64,000 nucleotides of DNA from the NCBI RefSeq assembly GCF_002865585.1, contig NZ_CP025581.1:124001-188000 (forward strand), read 5' to 3'. Source of the stretch: Nocardioides houyundeii. GTDB taxonomy: Bacteria > Actinomycetota > Actinomycetes > Propionibacteriales > Nocardioidaceae. The notes beneath the pieces are model-generated. The model saw only the letters and a list, made by a program, of their open reading frames with translations, was not told where the DNA came from and did not search any database. The translations under genes and the position numbers were made by a program. Below, in pieces: positions 7,488-15,708 of this stretch. Position 1 is the stretch's first letter. The number at the start of each line of letters is the position of its first letter.

Positions 7488-8744
7488 ATGGGCTCCCAGG
7501 ACAGGGATCGTGCCAATCTCACGGCGCTGGGGCATCTGACCGGGTCGGAGCCGCAGTTGGTCGATGTCGCCCCCGCCGGTGAAGTCGTTCTCGGCATGAC
7601 CACTCACACGATCTTGACCTCCGGGGCCCCTCTCGACTGGGAGGCCTACGAGGGCGGACAACGACGTGCCGTGCTGTTCGGGGCCGTCTATGAGGGCATC
7701 GCCGCTGATCCGGAAGAAGCGGAGGCGATGATTCGCCGTGGCGAAATCCAGGTGCGGAGTACCCAGGAATTGAATTGCATCGGGTCTGTCGCGGGAATCC
7801 TCACCGCGTCGATGCCAGTGTTTGTAGTTCGGGACGAGACTTCTGGGGCCGTCGGATTCTGCAACCTCTACGAGGGGGAGGACCCCCATCGACTCTGCTA
7901 CGGGTCCTACAACCGTGGCGTCGCAGATCGTCTCGACTGGTTGCGGGACGTGATGGCCCCAGTGCTCTCCGAAGCGATTCACCGTCGCGGGCCGCTTCCG
8001 CTTAAGGGGCTGATGGCACGAGCGCTGAGAATGGGCGACGAGCTGCACAGCAGAAACACCGCGGCGACCATGCTCCTCACAACCGAGCTCATGCCTTCCT
8101 TCCTGGACATGATGGGGTCCAGTTCTTCGCCCTCGCAGCTCCTTGAGGTCATCGACTTCCTCAGGCGCAACGAGTACTCGTTCCTGCGGGTCGGGATGGC
8201 GGCCGCGAAGGCCACTGCCGATTCGGCGCACGGGGTAGAGGGGAGCTCCCTGGTCACTGCGATGGCTATCAACTCCCGCGAGTTCGCGATCCGGGTCAGT
8301 GGACTCGGCGACACCTGGTTCAGAGGGATGCATCCGGAGCTTGAGGGCAAGTTCTTCGACGGGTTCGACCAGGACGACGCTGAGTGGATCGGCGGCGAAA
8401 GCTGCGTGACCGAAGTGGTGGGACTGGGCGGATTCGCGCAGGCCTGCGCGCCGACACTCCAGGCTTACCAAGGCGGCACCTTCGAAGCTATGCGGCGCAG
8501 CAATGAGTCCATGTACGCAATCACGGTCGGCGAGCATCCAGACTTTCGCATCCCGGTGCTGGAGTTCCGAGGAACACCTGTGGGGATTGACATCTTCGCC
8601 GTGGTCCAGTCAGGCATCACGCCAGTCATCGATGGCGGACTCGCTGGCAAGGACGGCGGGCAGATCGGTGCTGGAGTGCTGCGTCCACATCTAGACGTGT
8701 TCGAACTCGCCACGAAGGCATACGTCGAACGGTACGGAAGCTGA
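7488..8744 (+). CDS. DUF1116 (YlbE/AllG-like) protein
   Basis: A 418-residue protein of the DUF1116 family. In E. coli the DUF1116 protein AllG (YlbE) works with AllF (FdrA) and AllH (DUF2877) as oxamate carbamoyltransferase in allantoin breakdown. No allF or allH partner is present here. Family-like stretches are QELNCIGSVAGILTASMPVF, CNLYEGEDPHRLCYGSYN, NREFAIRV-type NSREFAIRVSGLGDTWF and VVQSGITPVIDGGLAGKDGG near the C-terminus. The ATG at 7488 is one base after the stop of the glutamine synthetase-like gene, so the two are almost certainly one operon. Carbamoyl or amide chemistry is inferred from the family; the reaction is unknown. Confidence 0.85.
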   Translation: MGSQDRDRANLTALGHLTGSEPQLVDVAPAGEVVLGMTTHTILTSGAPLDWEAYEGGQRRAVLFGAVYEGIAADPEEAEAMIRRGEIQVRSTQELNCIGSVAGILTASMPVFVVRDETSGAVGFCNLYEGEDPHRLCYGSYNRGVADRLDWLRDVMAPVLSEAIHRRGPLPLKGLMARALRMGDELHSRNTAATMLLTTELMPSFLDMMGSSSSPSQLLEVIDFLRRNEYSFLRVGMAAAKATADSAHGVEGSSLVTAMAINSREFAIRVSGLGDTWFRGMHPELEGKFFDGFDQDDAEWIGGESCVTEVVGLGGFAQACAPTLQAYQGGTFEAMRRSNESMYAITVGEHPDFRIPVLEFRGTPVGIDIFAVVQSGITPVIDGGLAGKDGGQIGAGVLRPHLDVFELATKAYVERYGS

Positions 8745-8832
8745 AACACAAGGCTGCGCCACCTGCGTCCTGAATGGGATCGCGACCAGCAACTCGTCAG
8801 TCTCGGGACCGGATTCGTGGAGGAGAAAGAGC

Positions 8833-10293
8833 ATGACCGAACAAACCTCGAAATCAGATGTGGCCCCGGCCGGAGTTGAACCCATGCGCAGGACCATGGG
8901 AGCGGTGGAAATCGCGTTCTTCACGGTCGCGGCTGCAGGCCCCCTCCTTGTCGTCGCAGGCTTTGCTCCGCTGTCATTCATGATCGGCGGCGTCGGGACG
9001 GTGGGGGCCCAGATGGTCGCGGGCATCGTGCTTCTCGTCTTCGCCGTGGGGCTGACGCGCATGGCCCTTCGAATCCGAAACTCCGGTGCCTTCTACGCCT
9101 ACATCGGCCAGGGAATCGGACGTCCGATCGGAGGCGGCGCCGCCTTCTTGGCTCTCGCCGCATACGCGTTGATCACGGTCGGACAGATCGGCGCGGTAGG
9201 CGCCTTTGCAGTCGGACCGATCCAGGACTTCACCGGACTCGAAGTGCCGTGGTTGGTGTGCTCGCTCATGGCACTCCTCCTCGTGGCGGCTCTCGGCCAC
9301 CGACAGATCTCACTCAGCGCAAAGGTTCTCGGACTGGCTCTGCTGACCGAGGCCGGGATCCTGCTGGTGCTCGCCGTACCCGTACTGGCGCAGGGCGGGG
9401 CCGAGGGACTCGACCTCAGCGGCTTCGAGCCCAACTCGATCTTCCCCGGCACTGGGGCAGGCGCCATGTTCGCGATCGTTTTCGGCGCCTTCATCGGCTT
9501 CGAGTCGACCGCGATCTACTCCGAGGAGGCCAAGGATCCCGCGCGTACCTTGCCTCGCGCGGTGTATCTGGCGGTTGGGTTTCTCGCCATCTTTTACACG
9601 TTCATGGCATGGGTGTTGGTGGTCGCCTTCGGCAAGTCGAACATCCAGGAGGCCGCAACCGCCGATCCGGTGGGCCTGGTGTTCACCGCCATCGAGCAGT
9701 ACGTCGGACATCCAGCGGCGGTCGTTGCCGAGACCCTGCTCATCACCAGCGCGTTCGCCTCCGTGTTGGCTTTCCACAACACGGCCACCCGCTACATCTT
9801 CACCCTCGGCCGGGAAGGCCTGCTCCCCAAGCCTCTGGCTCAGGTTCACCCCGTTCACCGTTCGCCGTTCGTGGCGAGTCGCACTCTCGCCATCTTCGCC
9901 CTGCTGGTGATCCTCGTCCTCGCGACACTGAACGCGGATCCCTATCTTGAAGTCTTTCTCCTTCTGGTCGCGCCAGGGGTCCTCGCGGTGATCGCTCTAC
10001 AAGCACTCTGTTCGGTGGCGATCGTGGTGTTCTTCAATCGGAACAAGGACTCTCACGAACTGACCAGGTGGAGCACGCTGGTCGCTCCAGCGGTCAGCTT
10101 TGTGGCCCTCACGGCAGCCGTCTGGTTGATCGCTACCAACTTCGAGTACTTTTCCGGCCGTACAGGACTAATGAACTGGGTCCTCCTGTCCATAGTTCCG
10201 ATCGCTTTCGTCATTGGACTGGCGCGCACGCTCCTCATGCGGAAACAGCATCCCGAGCAGTACAAGGAACTCACTCAGACGAAGGTGTACTGA
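8833..10293 (+). CDS. APC-superfamily amino acid/amine permease
   Basis: A 486-residue protein with about 12 membrane segments, beginning MRRTMGAVEIAFFTVAAAGP, a typical first helix of APC (amino acid-polyamine-organocation) permeases. GAFIGFESTAIYSEEAKDP and RTLPRAV near the middle are the consensus loop of this family; AFASVLAFHNTATRYIFTLG and REGLLPK follow. It should import an amino acid or amine by proton coupling at the inner membrane. The ATG is preceded by a strong GGAGGAGA-type ribosome site. The location 88 bases after the DUF1116 gene and before an Lrp regulator suggests it supplies the substrate of the upstream enzymes. Confidence 0.9.
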   Translation: MTEQTSKSDVAPAGVEPMRRTMGAVEIAFFTVAAAGPLLVVAGFAPLSFMIGGVGTVGAQMVAGIVLLVFAVGLTRMALRIRNSGAFYAYIGQGIGRPIGGGAAFLALAAYALITVGQIGAVGAFAVGPIQDFTGLEVPWLVCSLMALLLVAALGHRQISLSAKVLGLALLTEAGILLVLAVPVLAQGGAEGLDLSGFEPNSIFPGTGAGAMFAIVFGAFIGFESTAIYSEEAKDPARTLPRAVYLAVGFLAIFYTFMAWVLVVAFGKSNIQEAATADPVGLVFTAIEQYVGHPAAVVAETLLITSAFASVLAFHNTATRYIFTLGREGLLPKPLAQVHPVHRSPFVASRTLAIFALLVILVLATLNADPYLEVFLLLVAPGVLAVIALQALCSVAIVVFFNRNKDSHELTRWSTLVAPAVSFVALTAAVWLIATNFEYFSGRTGLMNWVLLSIVPIAFVIGLARTLLMRKQHPEQYKELTQTKVY

Positions 10294-10470
10294 GACAGAA
10301 GCCGAGAGAGTCTCGTCTTACGGAAAGGAGGGTGGGGTCGGAAGGCCTGTCGCAGACATGGGCTCGCTGGCGACAAACCCGTGCCGGCCATACAGTTTCT
10401 CCGGTCTAGAGTTCGCGGTTCATGAGGGTTGCAATCGCGACCGTTCGGCGATGTCGACGAGGAGTTACGC

Positions 10471-10983
10471 ATGGCTGGTCAGGACGCACGACGGCGACGA
10501 AACGCGCGCGGCAGCGCAGCCAGCCCCGGAGTGCTGGATCAGACAGACCGTGAGATCGTGCAGATCCTCCAAGTCGACGGCAGGACGGGAAGCAGCGAGA
10601 TCGCACGGAGGCTCGGGGTCACCGAGACGACCGTGCGGAAGCGCCTCGCGGCACTTTTGGATGGGGACTACATCGAGGTAGTCGCGATCCCCACCCCTCG
10701 GCTCGCAGGAATGACAGTTTCGGCGATCATGGGGATCGCGACGACCCTCGCAGAACTCCGCAACATCTCGGACTCGGTCGCGCAGCGGAGCGAGGTGAGG
10801 TACTGCGGTGTGTCGACTGGAAGGTACAACCTCATTATTGAGGCATTCTTTACAGACCATGACCACCTATTGGACTTCACGACGTCCTATCTGGGCAGTC
10901 TCAAGGGTGTGAAGGATGTTGAGACATTCGTGATCCTTAGCATTGCCAAATTCTCTGCCGACTGGAAGGTGTCGCAGGAGTAG
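10471..10983 (+). CDS. Lrp/AsnC-family transcriptional regulator
   Basis: A 170-residue cytoplasmic DNA-binding protein. The winged-helix domain runs from VLDQTDREIVQILQVDG to ARRLGVTETTVRKRLAALLDGD, and the ligand-binding RAM domain follows (VRYCGVSTGRYNLIIEAFF, LLDFTTSYLGSLKGVKDVET). Start: ATG at 10471 is chosen over an in-frame TTG at 10429 because GAGGAG at 10460-10465 is a good ribosome site for it. Proteins of this family usually sense an amino acid and regulate its transport or metabolism, so the upstream permease and enzymes are the likely targets. The 177 bases before it hold no gene; the 223 bases after it, up to the convergent uvrA-like gene, also show nothing recognisable. Confidence 0.92.
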   Translation: MAGQDARRRRNARGSAASPGVLDQTDREIVQILQVDGRTGSSEIARRLGVTETTVRKRLAALLDGDYIEVVAIPTPRLAGMTVSAIMGIATTLAELRNISDSVAQRSEVRYCGVSTGRYNLIIEAFFTDHDHLLDFTTSYLGSLKGVKDVETFVILSIAKFSADWKVSQE

Positions 10984-11206
10984 GGACGTGATAGGAGCCG
11001 CGGAAAAACGATCGGCCCACATAGACAGCAAGGAATTCCCTTGGACTACGGGGTCGCTTTCGCGGGCACGCTTCTCGTTTCCTGGATGCGCACGTCTTCT
11101 GGGAGGCGGTCCGACGCCTTGCTGCCAGCGCTCCAGAGTCACCCGGGCCCAACTTGGATTGAAGGAGCACCTCCTGACCCCAGGTCTATCTGGGTGGAAA
11201 GGGCTA

Positions 11207-13696
11207 TCAACTCGACGTCCGCCGAGAGCGCGCCACGAACCGCGACGCCAGATACTTCGCCGTAACCCCGACCCCCGCCGCAGCCACCTCCACCGGCGTC
11301 CCGCTTGCCACCACCTGCCCTCCGGCGTCCCCACCACCCGGCCCCAGGTCCACGACCCAGTCCGCCGACGCAATCGTGTCCAGGTCGTGCTCCACGAGCA
11401 CCACGGTGTTCCCCGCGTCCACCAGCCGGTGCAGCTGCCGCACCAGCAGCGCGGTGTCGGAGGGGTGCAGGCCTGACGTGGGCTCGTCGAGCAGGTAGAG
11501 GGTGTGGCCGCGGTTCGCCCGCTGCAGCTCGGTGGCGAGCTTGATCCGCTGTGCCTCCCCGCCGCTGAGCTCGGTCGCGGGCTGCCCGAGCCGCAGGTAG
11601 CCGAGCCCCACCGACTGCAGCGCGGCCAGCCCACGCGCAGCGACCGGCACGTCGGCCAAGAACACAGCAGCCTCGTCCACCGACATCCCCAGCACGTCGG
11701 CGATGCTCCGGTCGCGGTAGGTCACCTCGAGCGTCTCAGGGTTGTAGCGCGCCCCGCCGCACTCCGGGCACGGCGCATAGGTGCTCGGCAGGAAGATCAG
11801 CTCGACGGAGATGAACCCCTCGCCCTGGCACTTCGGGCACCGCCCCTCAGCGACGTTGAAGGAGAACCGCCCGGCGGCGTACCCACGCTCCTGCGCTAGC
11901 GGCGTCGCCGCGAAGACCTTGCGCACCGCGTCGAAGAGCCCGGTGTACGTCGCCAGGTTCGACCGCGGCGTCCGACCGATCGGCTTCTGGTCAACCACCA
12001 CCAGCCGGTCGAACGCATCCACCCCGCGGGCCTCGCGCACGTCGACCTCGCCGGTGAAGACCTCCTCCTCGTCGTCCCCGTCCGAGGCGACCGAGAGGGG
12101 AGCGAGGCCGAGGTGGCGGCGTACCACCTCGCCGAGCACCTGCACGGCCAGCGTCGACTTCCCCGAGCCCGACACCCCGGTCACCGCGGTCATCGCGCCG
12201 AGCGGCAGGTCGAGGGAGACGTCGCGCAGGTTGTGCCGCGAGACCCCGACCAGGTGCAGCCAGCCCGAAGGCTCCCGCGGCTCGCGCTCCAGACGAGGTG
12301 CCCGCCCGAAGAGGTGGTCCGAGGTGGCGGACTCCGCGACGGACTCCAGCCCGGCGACCGGGCCGGAGTAGAGCACCCGACCGCCGTTCTCCCCGGCGCC
12401 CGGACCGATGTCGACCACCCAGTCCGCCCGGCGTACGACGTCCATGTCGTGCTCCACCACGAACAGCGTGTTGCCCGCGGCCTTGAGGTCGTCCAGGAGC
12501 GCCAGCAGGGGCTCCGCGTCGGCCGGGTGCAGTCCCGCGGACGGCTCGTCGAGCACGTAGACCACCCCGAAGAGCCCCGAGCGCAGCTGGGTGGCGATCC
12601 GCAGCCGCTGCGCTTCCCCGGGTGACAGCGTGGTGGAGCTGCGACCCAGGGACAGGTAGCCCAGCCCGAGACCGAGCAGCACCTCGATCCGGGCGACCAG
12701 GTCCCCACTGAGACGCGCCCCGGCGTCGTCGGCGTCCCCGACCGCGAACGGCCGCAGCCGCTCCACCAGGTCGGTGAAGGGCAGCGCGTTCGCCTGCTGG
12801 ATCGACATCCCCGCGAACGTCACCGCCAGCGCCTCGGGGCGCAGCCCGCTGCCACCGCAGGTCGGGCAGGGCGTGCTCCGCACGAAGCGCTGCATGTCGG
12901 CGCGCATCTTCTCGCTGCCCGAGCTGGTCAGCACCTGGCGCACGTGCCGTCTCGCGCTGCGGAAGGTGCCCATGTAGTCGCGCCCGCCGCCACCGTCCTT
13001 GTCCTGGGGCCGGATCAGCACCCGCGGCTCCTCCTCGGTGAAGAGCAGCCACTCCTGGTCCTCCCGCTTCAGCTCGCGCCACGGCACGTCCACGTCGATG
13101 CCGAGGTTCTTCACGATGCGCCGCAGGTTGTGCCCCTGCCACGCGCCGGGCCACCCGGCGATCGCGCCGTCGCGGATGCTCAGCGAGGTGTCCGGGACCA
13201 GCAGCTCCTCGGCGACGTCGTGGGCGACCCCGAGCCCGTGGCAGGTCGGGCAGGCGCCTGCCGCGGTGTTGGGGGAGAACGCCTCGGCTGCCAGGTGCTC
13301 GGCGCCCTCGGGATAGTCGCCGGCGCGGGAGTAGAGGATGCGCAGCAGGTTGGACAGCGTGGTGATGGTGCCGACCGTGGACCGGGAGCTGGCCGCGCCG
13401 CGCCGCTGCTGCAGCGCCACGGCCGGCGGCAGCCCGGTGATCTCCTCCACGTGCGGTACGCCGACCTGCTGGAGCAGGCGCCGGGCGTACGGCGCGACCG
13501 ACTCGAAGTAGCGGCGCTGCGCCTCGGCGTAGAGGGTGCCGAAGGCCAGCGACGACTTGCCCGATCCCGACACCCCGGTGAACGCCACGATGGCGTCGCG
13601 GGGCAGGTCGACGTCGACGCCGCGGAGGTTGTGCTCCCGGGCTCCCCGCACGCGCACGCAGGAGTCGGGGCCTGGCACTGCCTGGTCGTCGCTCAC
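11207..13696 (-). CDS. UvrA2-like excinuclease ABC subunit A homologue
   Basis: An 829-residue ABC-type ATPase with two nucleotide-binding domains, each with UvrA features: Walker A VSGSGKSSLAFGTLYAEAQR near 45 and VSGSGKSTLAVQVLGE in the second half, signatures LSPGEAQRLRIATQL and LSGGEAQRIKLATEL, and zinc-type CPTC, CPKC and CPEC pairs. It is about 120 residues shorter than housekeeping UvrA, as in the UvrA2 class, which lacks the UvrB-binding domain. Such proteins are linked to tolerance of DNA-binding drugs in antibiotic producers. The GTG at 13694-13696 (SDDQAVPG) is chosen because GGGAGC precedes it and the ABC domain begins soon after. No drug pathway is nearby. Confidence 0.88.
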   Translation of the reverse strand: MSDDQAVPGPDSCVRVRGAREHNLRGVDVDLPRDAIVAFTGVSGSGKSSLAFGTLYAEAQRRYFESVAPYARRLLQQVGVPHVEEITGLPPAVALQQRRGAASSRSTVGTITTLSNLLRILYSRAGDYPEGAEHLAAEAFSPNTAAGACPTCHGLGVAHDVAEELLVPDTSLSIRDGAIAGWPGAWQGHNLRRIVKNLGIDVDVPWRELKREDQEWLLFTEEEPRVLIRPQDKDGGGGRDYMGTFRSARRHVRQVLTSSGSEKMRADMQRFVRSTPCPTCGGSGLRPEALAVTFAGMSIQQANALPFTDLVERLRPFAVGDADDAGARLSGDLVARIEVLLGLGLGYLSLGRSSTTLSPGEAQRLRIATQLRSGLFGVVYVLDEPSAGLHPADAEPLLALLDDLKAAGNTLFVVEHDMDVVRRADWVVDIGPGAGENGGRVLYSGPVAGLESVAESATSDHLFGRAPRLEREPREPSGWLHLVGVSRHNLRDVSLDLPLGAMTAVTGVSGSGKSTLAVQVLGEVVRRHLGLAPLSVASDGDDEEEVFTGEVDVREARGVDAFDRLVVVDQKPIGRTPRSNLATYTGLFDAVRKVFAATPLAQERGYAAGRFSFNVAEGRCPKCQGEGFISVELIFLPSTYAPCPECGGARYNPETLEVTYRDRSIADVLGMSVDEAAVFLADVPVAARGLAALQSVGLGYLRLGQPATELSGGEAQRIKLATELQRANRGHTLYLLDEPTSGLHPSDTALLVRQLHRLVDAGNTVVLVEHDLDTIASADWVVDLGPGGGDAGGQVVASGTPVEVAAAGVGVTAKYLASRFVARSRRTSS

Positions 13697-13745
13697 GCTC
13701 CCAGGTTGCCAATCCGGCCCGGCGGCAAACGACCCAGCCCCCGGC

Positions 13746-15518
13746 TCATGCGGCCGGCAGCGTCCGCAGCAGGGCGCGCTCGGCCGCCTCCGTCTGCTGG
13801 GCCAGCGATTCCAGGACCTGCTCCAGCGTCGCCTGGTCGAGCGCGTCGCGGCGCAGCTGCTCGGCCTCCACCAGGGTGAGCAGGTCACGCAGGCCGGTCC
13901 GGAGCCTGTCCAGGTCGGCGAGCTGCCGGTCGTCGAGCGGCTCGTGGTCGGGCACCAGCTCCTCCTGCTTCTGCGCGGCCACGCGCTGCAGCGCGAGCAC
14001 CTCGGACAGCGGGTGCTGGTCGTTGCGGGAGACTCGGAGCGCGGCCTCCGTCGCCTGGGTGGCAGCCTCGATGCGCCGGCGCAGCGGCGCGGGCCGGAAC
14101 GACGGGACGACGGTGAAGCCCACCACCACTCCGACGACCACGGCAACCAGGGTGAGACCGACGTACTGCAGGAGCAGGTCCACCGGGTCCAGGTCCCGGG
14201 TGACGGCGTTCATGCCCACGCTGACCACCACCATGAAGCCCGCACCGAGGGCGGGCCGGGTCACGATGTACCACAGGCCCAGGCACAGCGAGACGCCCGC
14301 GATCGGCACCAGGAGGTTCGACGGGGCGACCAGCAGGATGACCGCCACGGCGAGCGACCCCCCGCACAGGCCGATGATCTTGTTCCGGGCCTTGGTGAAG
14401 GTGTCGCGCCAGCTGGCCTGGAGGATGCCGAAGGTGGCCAGCAGCACGGTGGAGACCAGCGGATCCCCGGACTCCAGGGGAGCGGTGACCAGCAGCATGA
14501 TCAGCACCCCGAGCGCGGTGCGGAACGCGTGCCGGACCTGGATCGAGCGCAGTCTCCCCGACGGGTGGAGGAGCGCGTAGCTGAGCTCGCGGCGCCGGTC
14601 CCGCTCGATCGGGACCGGCGTGGTGTCGTGCCCGAGGATCGCCTGCTCGACCGCGTCCAGGGCGCTGGCGGCATCCTCCAGCGTGCTCGGACCCCGGGCC
14701 GGCTGCCGCACCTGGGCCTGGGCGGCCGCATGCTGCTGCTCGGTGCCCCTTCCGGGCTTCGCCCGCAGTCGGTCGGCCAGCTCGGAGGCCCGGCCCCGGA
14801 GCTCGTCGACCTGCCCCTGATCGGCCCCGGGCAGCGTCGAGGGCAGCGTCCCGGGCAGGGCCGCCGCACGCAGCGCGAGCCGGTAGTGCGAGGCCGCCTC
14901 GAGCACGTCCGCGAGCCAGCGCTGCCGGCCGTCGCTCAGCCAGGTGCCGAACGCGGTGGAGGTGGCCGAGGCCGGGTCGTCGCCCACCAGCACCTCGGCG
15001 ACCTGCTCCCGGGTGGGCTTGGAGGGGTCGGCGATGCCGAAGAGGAGCCGGAGCAGCAGCCCCACCAGGACGCCGGCCACAGCGGCGACGACCAGCTGCT
15101 GGTCGTCCGCGGATCCCCGGATCGCGTAGCCGTAGCCGAACATCGTGGTCATGCCGAGGCCGAGTCCGGCGTTGCCGAACCGCGGCCCGGCCAGCGGCAG
15201 CAGCGCGGCGACGAAGGTGATCAGCACGACGAGCGCGCTCGCCCCGGGGCGCGAGACCTCGCCCACCATCCGGGGGACGACTGCGGCGATCACCAGCAGC
15301 GGTGCCAGCACCCCGGCCAGGCGAAGGTCCGCGCGCAGCGGACCGCCCATGAAGACCACCAGCGAGAACAGCCCCGTCAGGCCGCCGATGATGCCGGCGG
15401 GTCCGGCGCCCCAGTGGTCGGCCAGGACCACCGACGGCACCACCACGAGCGCCATCAGCACCAGCAGCATGGGGCTGCCCTTGGGGCGGCTGCGGGCGTG
15501 CGCCGGATGGGTTGCCAC
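13746..15518 (-). CDS. FUSC-family inner-membrane protein
   Basis: A 590-residue protein with two sets of membrane helices (about residues 15-150 and 350-450) separated by a long soluble segment and ending in a helical cytoplasmic tail rich in Leu, Glu and Arg. This fits the fusaric-acid-resistance/aromatic-acid-exporter (FUSC) superfamily, which includes AaeB and YccS. The second membrane block contains RHAFRTALGVLIMLLVTAP and SWRDTFTKARNKIIGLCGG, the conserved FUSC_2 core. Export of an aromatic or toxic compound is inferred. It starts with GTG 49 bases upstream of the uvrA2-like gene on the same strand, so the two may be co-expressed. Confidence 0.82.
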   Translation of the reverse strand: MATHPAHARSRPKGSPMLLVLMALVVVPSVVLADHWGAGPAGIIGGLTGLFSLVVFMGGPLRADLRLAGVLAPLLVIAAVVPRMVGEVSRPGASALVVLITFVAALLPLAGPRFGNAGLGLGMTTMFGYGYAIRGSADDQQLVVAAVAGVLVGLLLRLLFGIADPSKPTREQVAEVLVGDDPASATSTAFGTWLSDGRQRWLADVLEAASHYRLALRAAALPGTLPSTLPGADQGQVDELRGRASELADRLRAKPGRGTEQQHAAAQAQVRQPARGPSTLEDAASALDAVEQAILGHDTTPVPIERDRRRELSYALLHPSGRLRSIQVRHAFRTALGVLIMLLVTAPLESGDPLVSTVLLATFGILQASWRDTFTKARNKIIGLCGGSLAVAVILLVAPSNLLVPIAGVSLCLGLWYIVTRPALGAGFMVVVSVGMNAVTRDLDPVDLLLQYVGLTLVAVVVGVVVGFTVVPSFRPAPLRRRIEAATQATEAALRVSRNDQHPLSEVLALQRVAAQKQEELVPDHEPLDDRQLADLDRLRTGLRDLLTLVEAEQLRRDALDQATLEQVLESLAQQTEAAERALLRTLPAA

Positions 15519-15622
15519 GGGTCGCGCCTCCTGCGGGTGGGCGGTGCGGTCTCTGGTGGGAACCTATGAAGGCGCCGCGGGATGCACCAGAGTCTTCGTG
15601 CCCGGGCCGCCCGAAGGCGCGC

Positions 15623-15650
15623 CGTGACCGGGTCGTGACCGCGTCGTGAC
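15623..15650. repeat. Three direct repeats CGTGAC at 11-base period
   Basis: CGTGAC begins at 15623, 15634 and 15645, exactly one helical turn apart, in the region before the DEAD-box helicase start at 15709. Such phasing is typical of direct-repeat operators, but no regulator can be named. Confidence 0.4.
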
Positions 15651-15708
15651 ACACGTCGCGTCACCCTGGAATCTCTGCGTCGCCCCACCTGGCATTAACG
15701 TGAAGGCT

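Noticed and set aside
11041..11265. Small + strand open frame between the Lrp gene and the uvrA2-like gene
   Set aside because: No ribosome site, codon bias or recognisable domain, and it overlaps the 3' end of the uvrA2-like gene.
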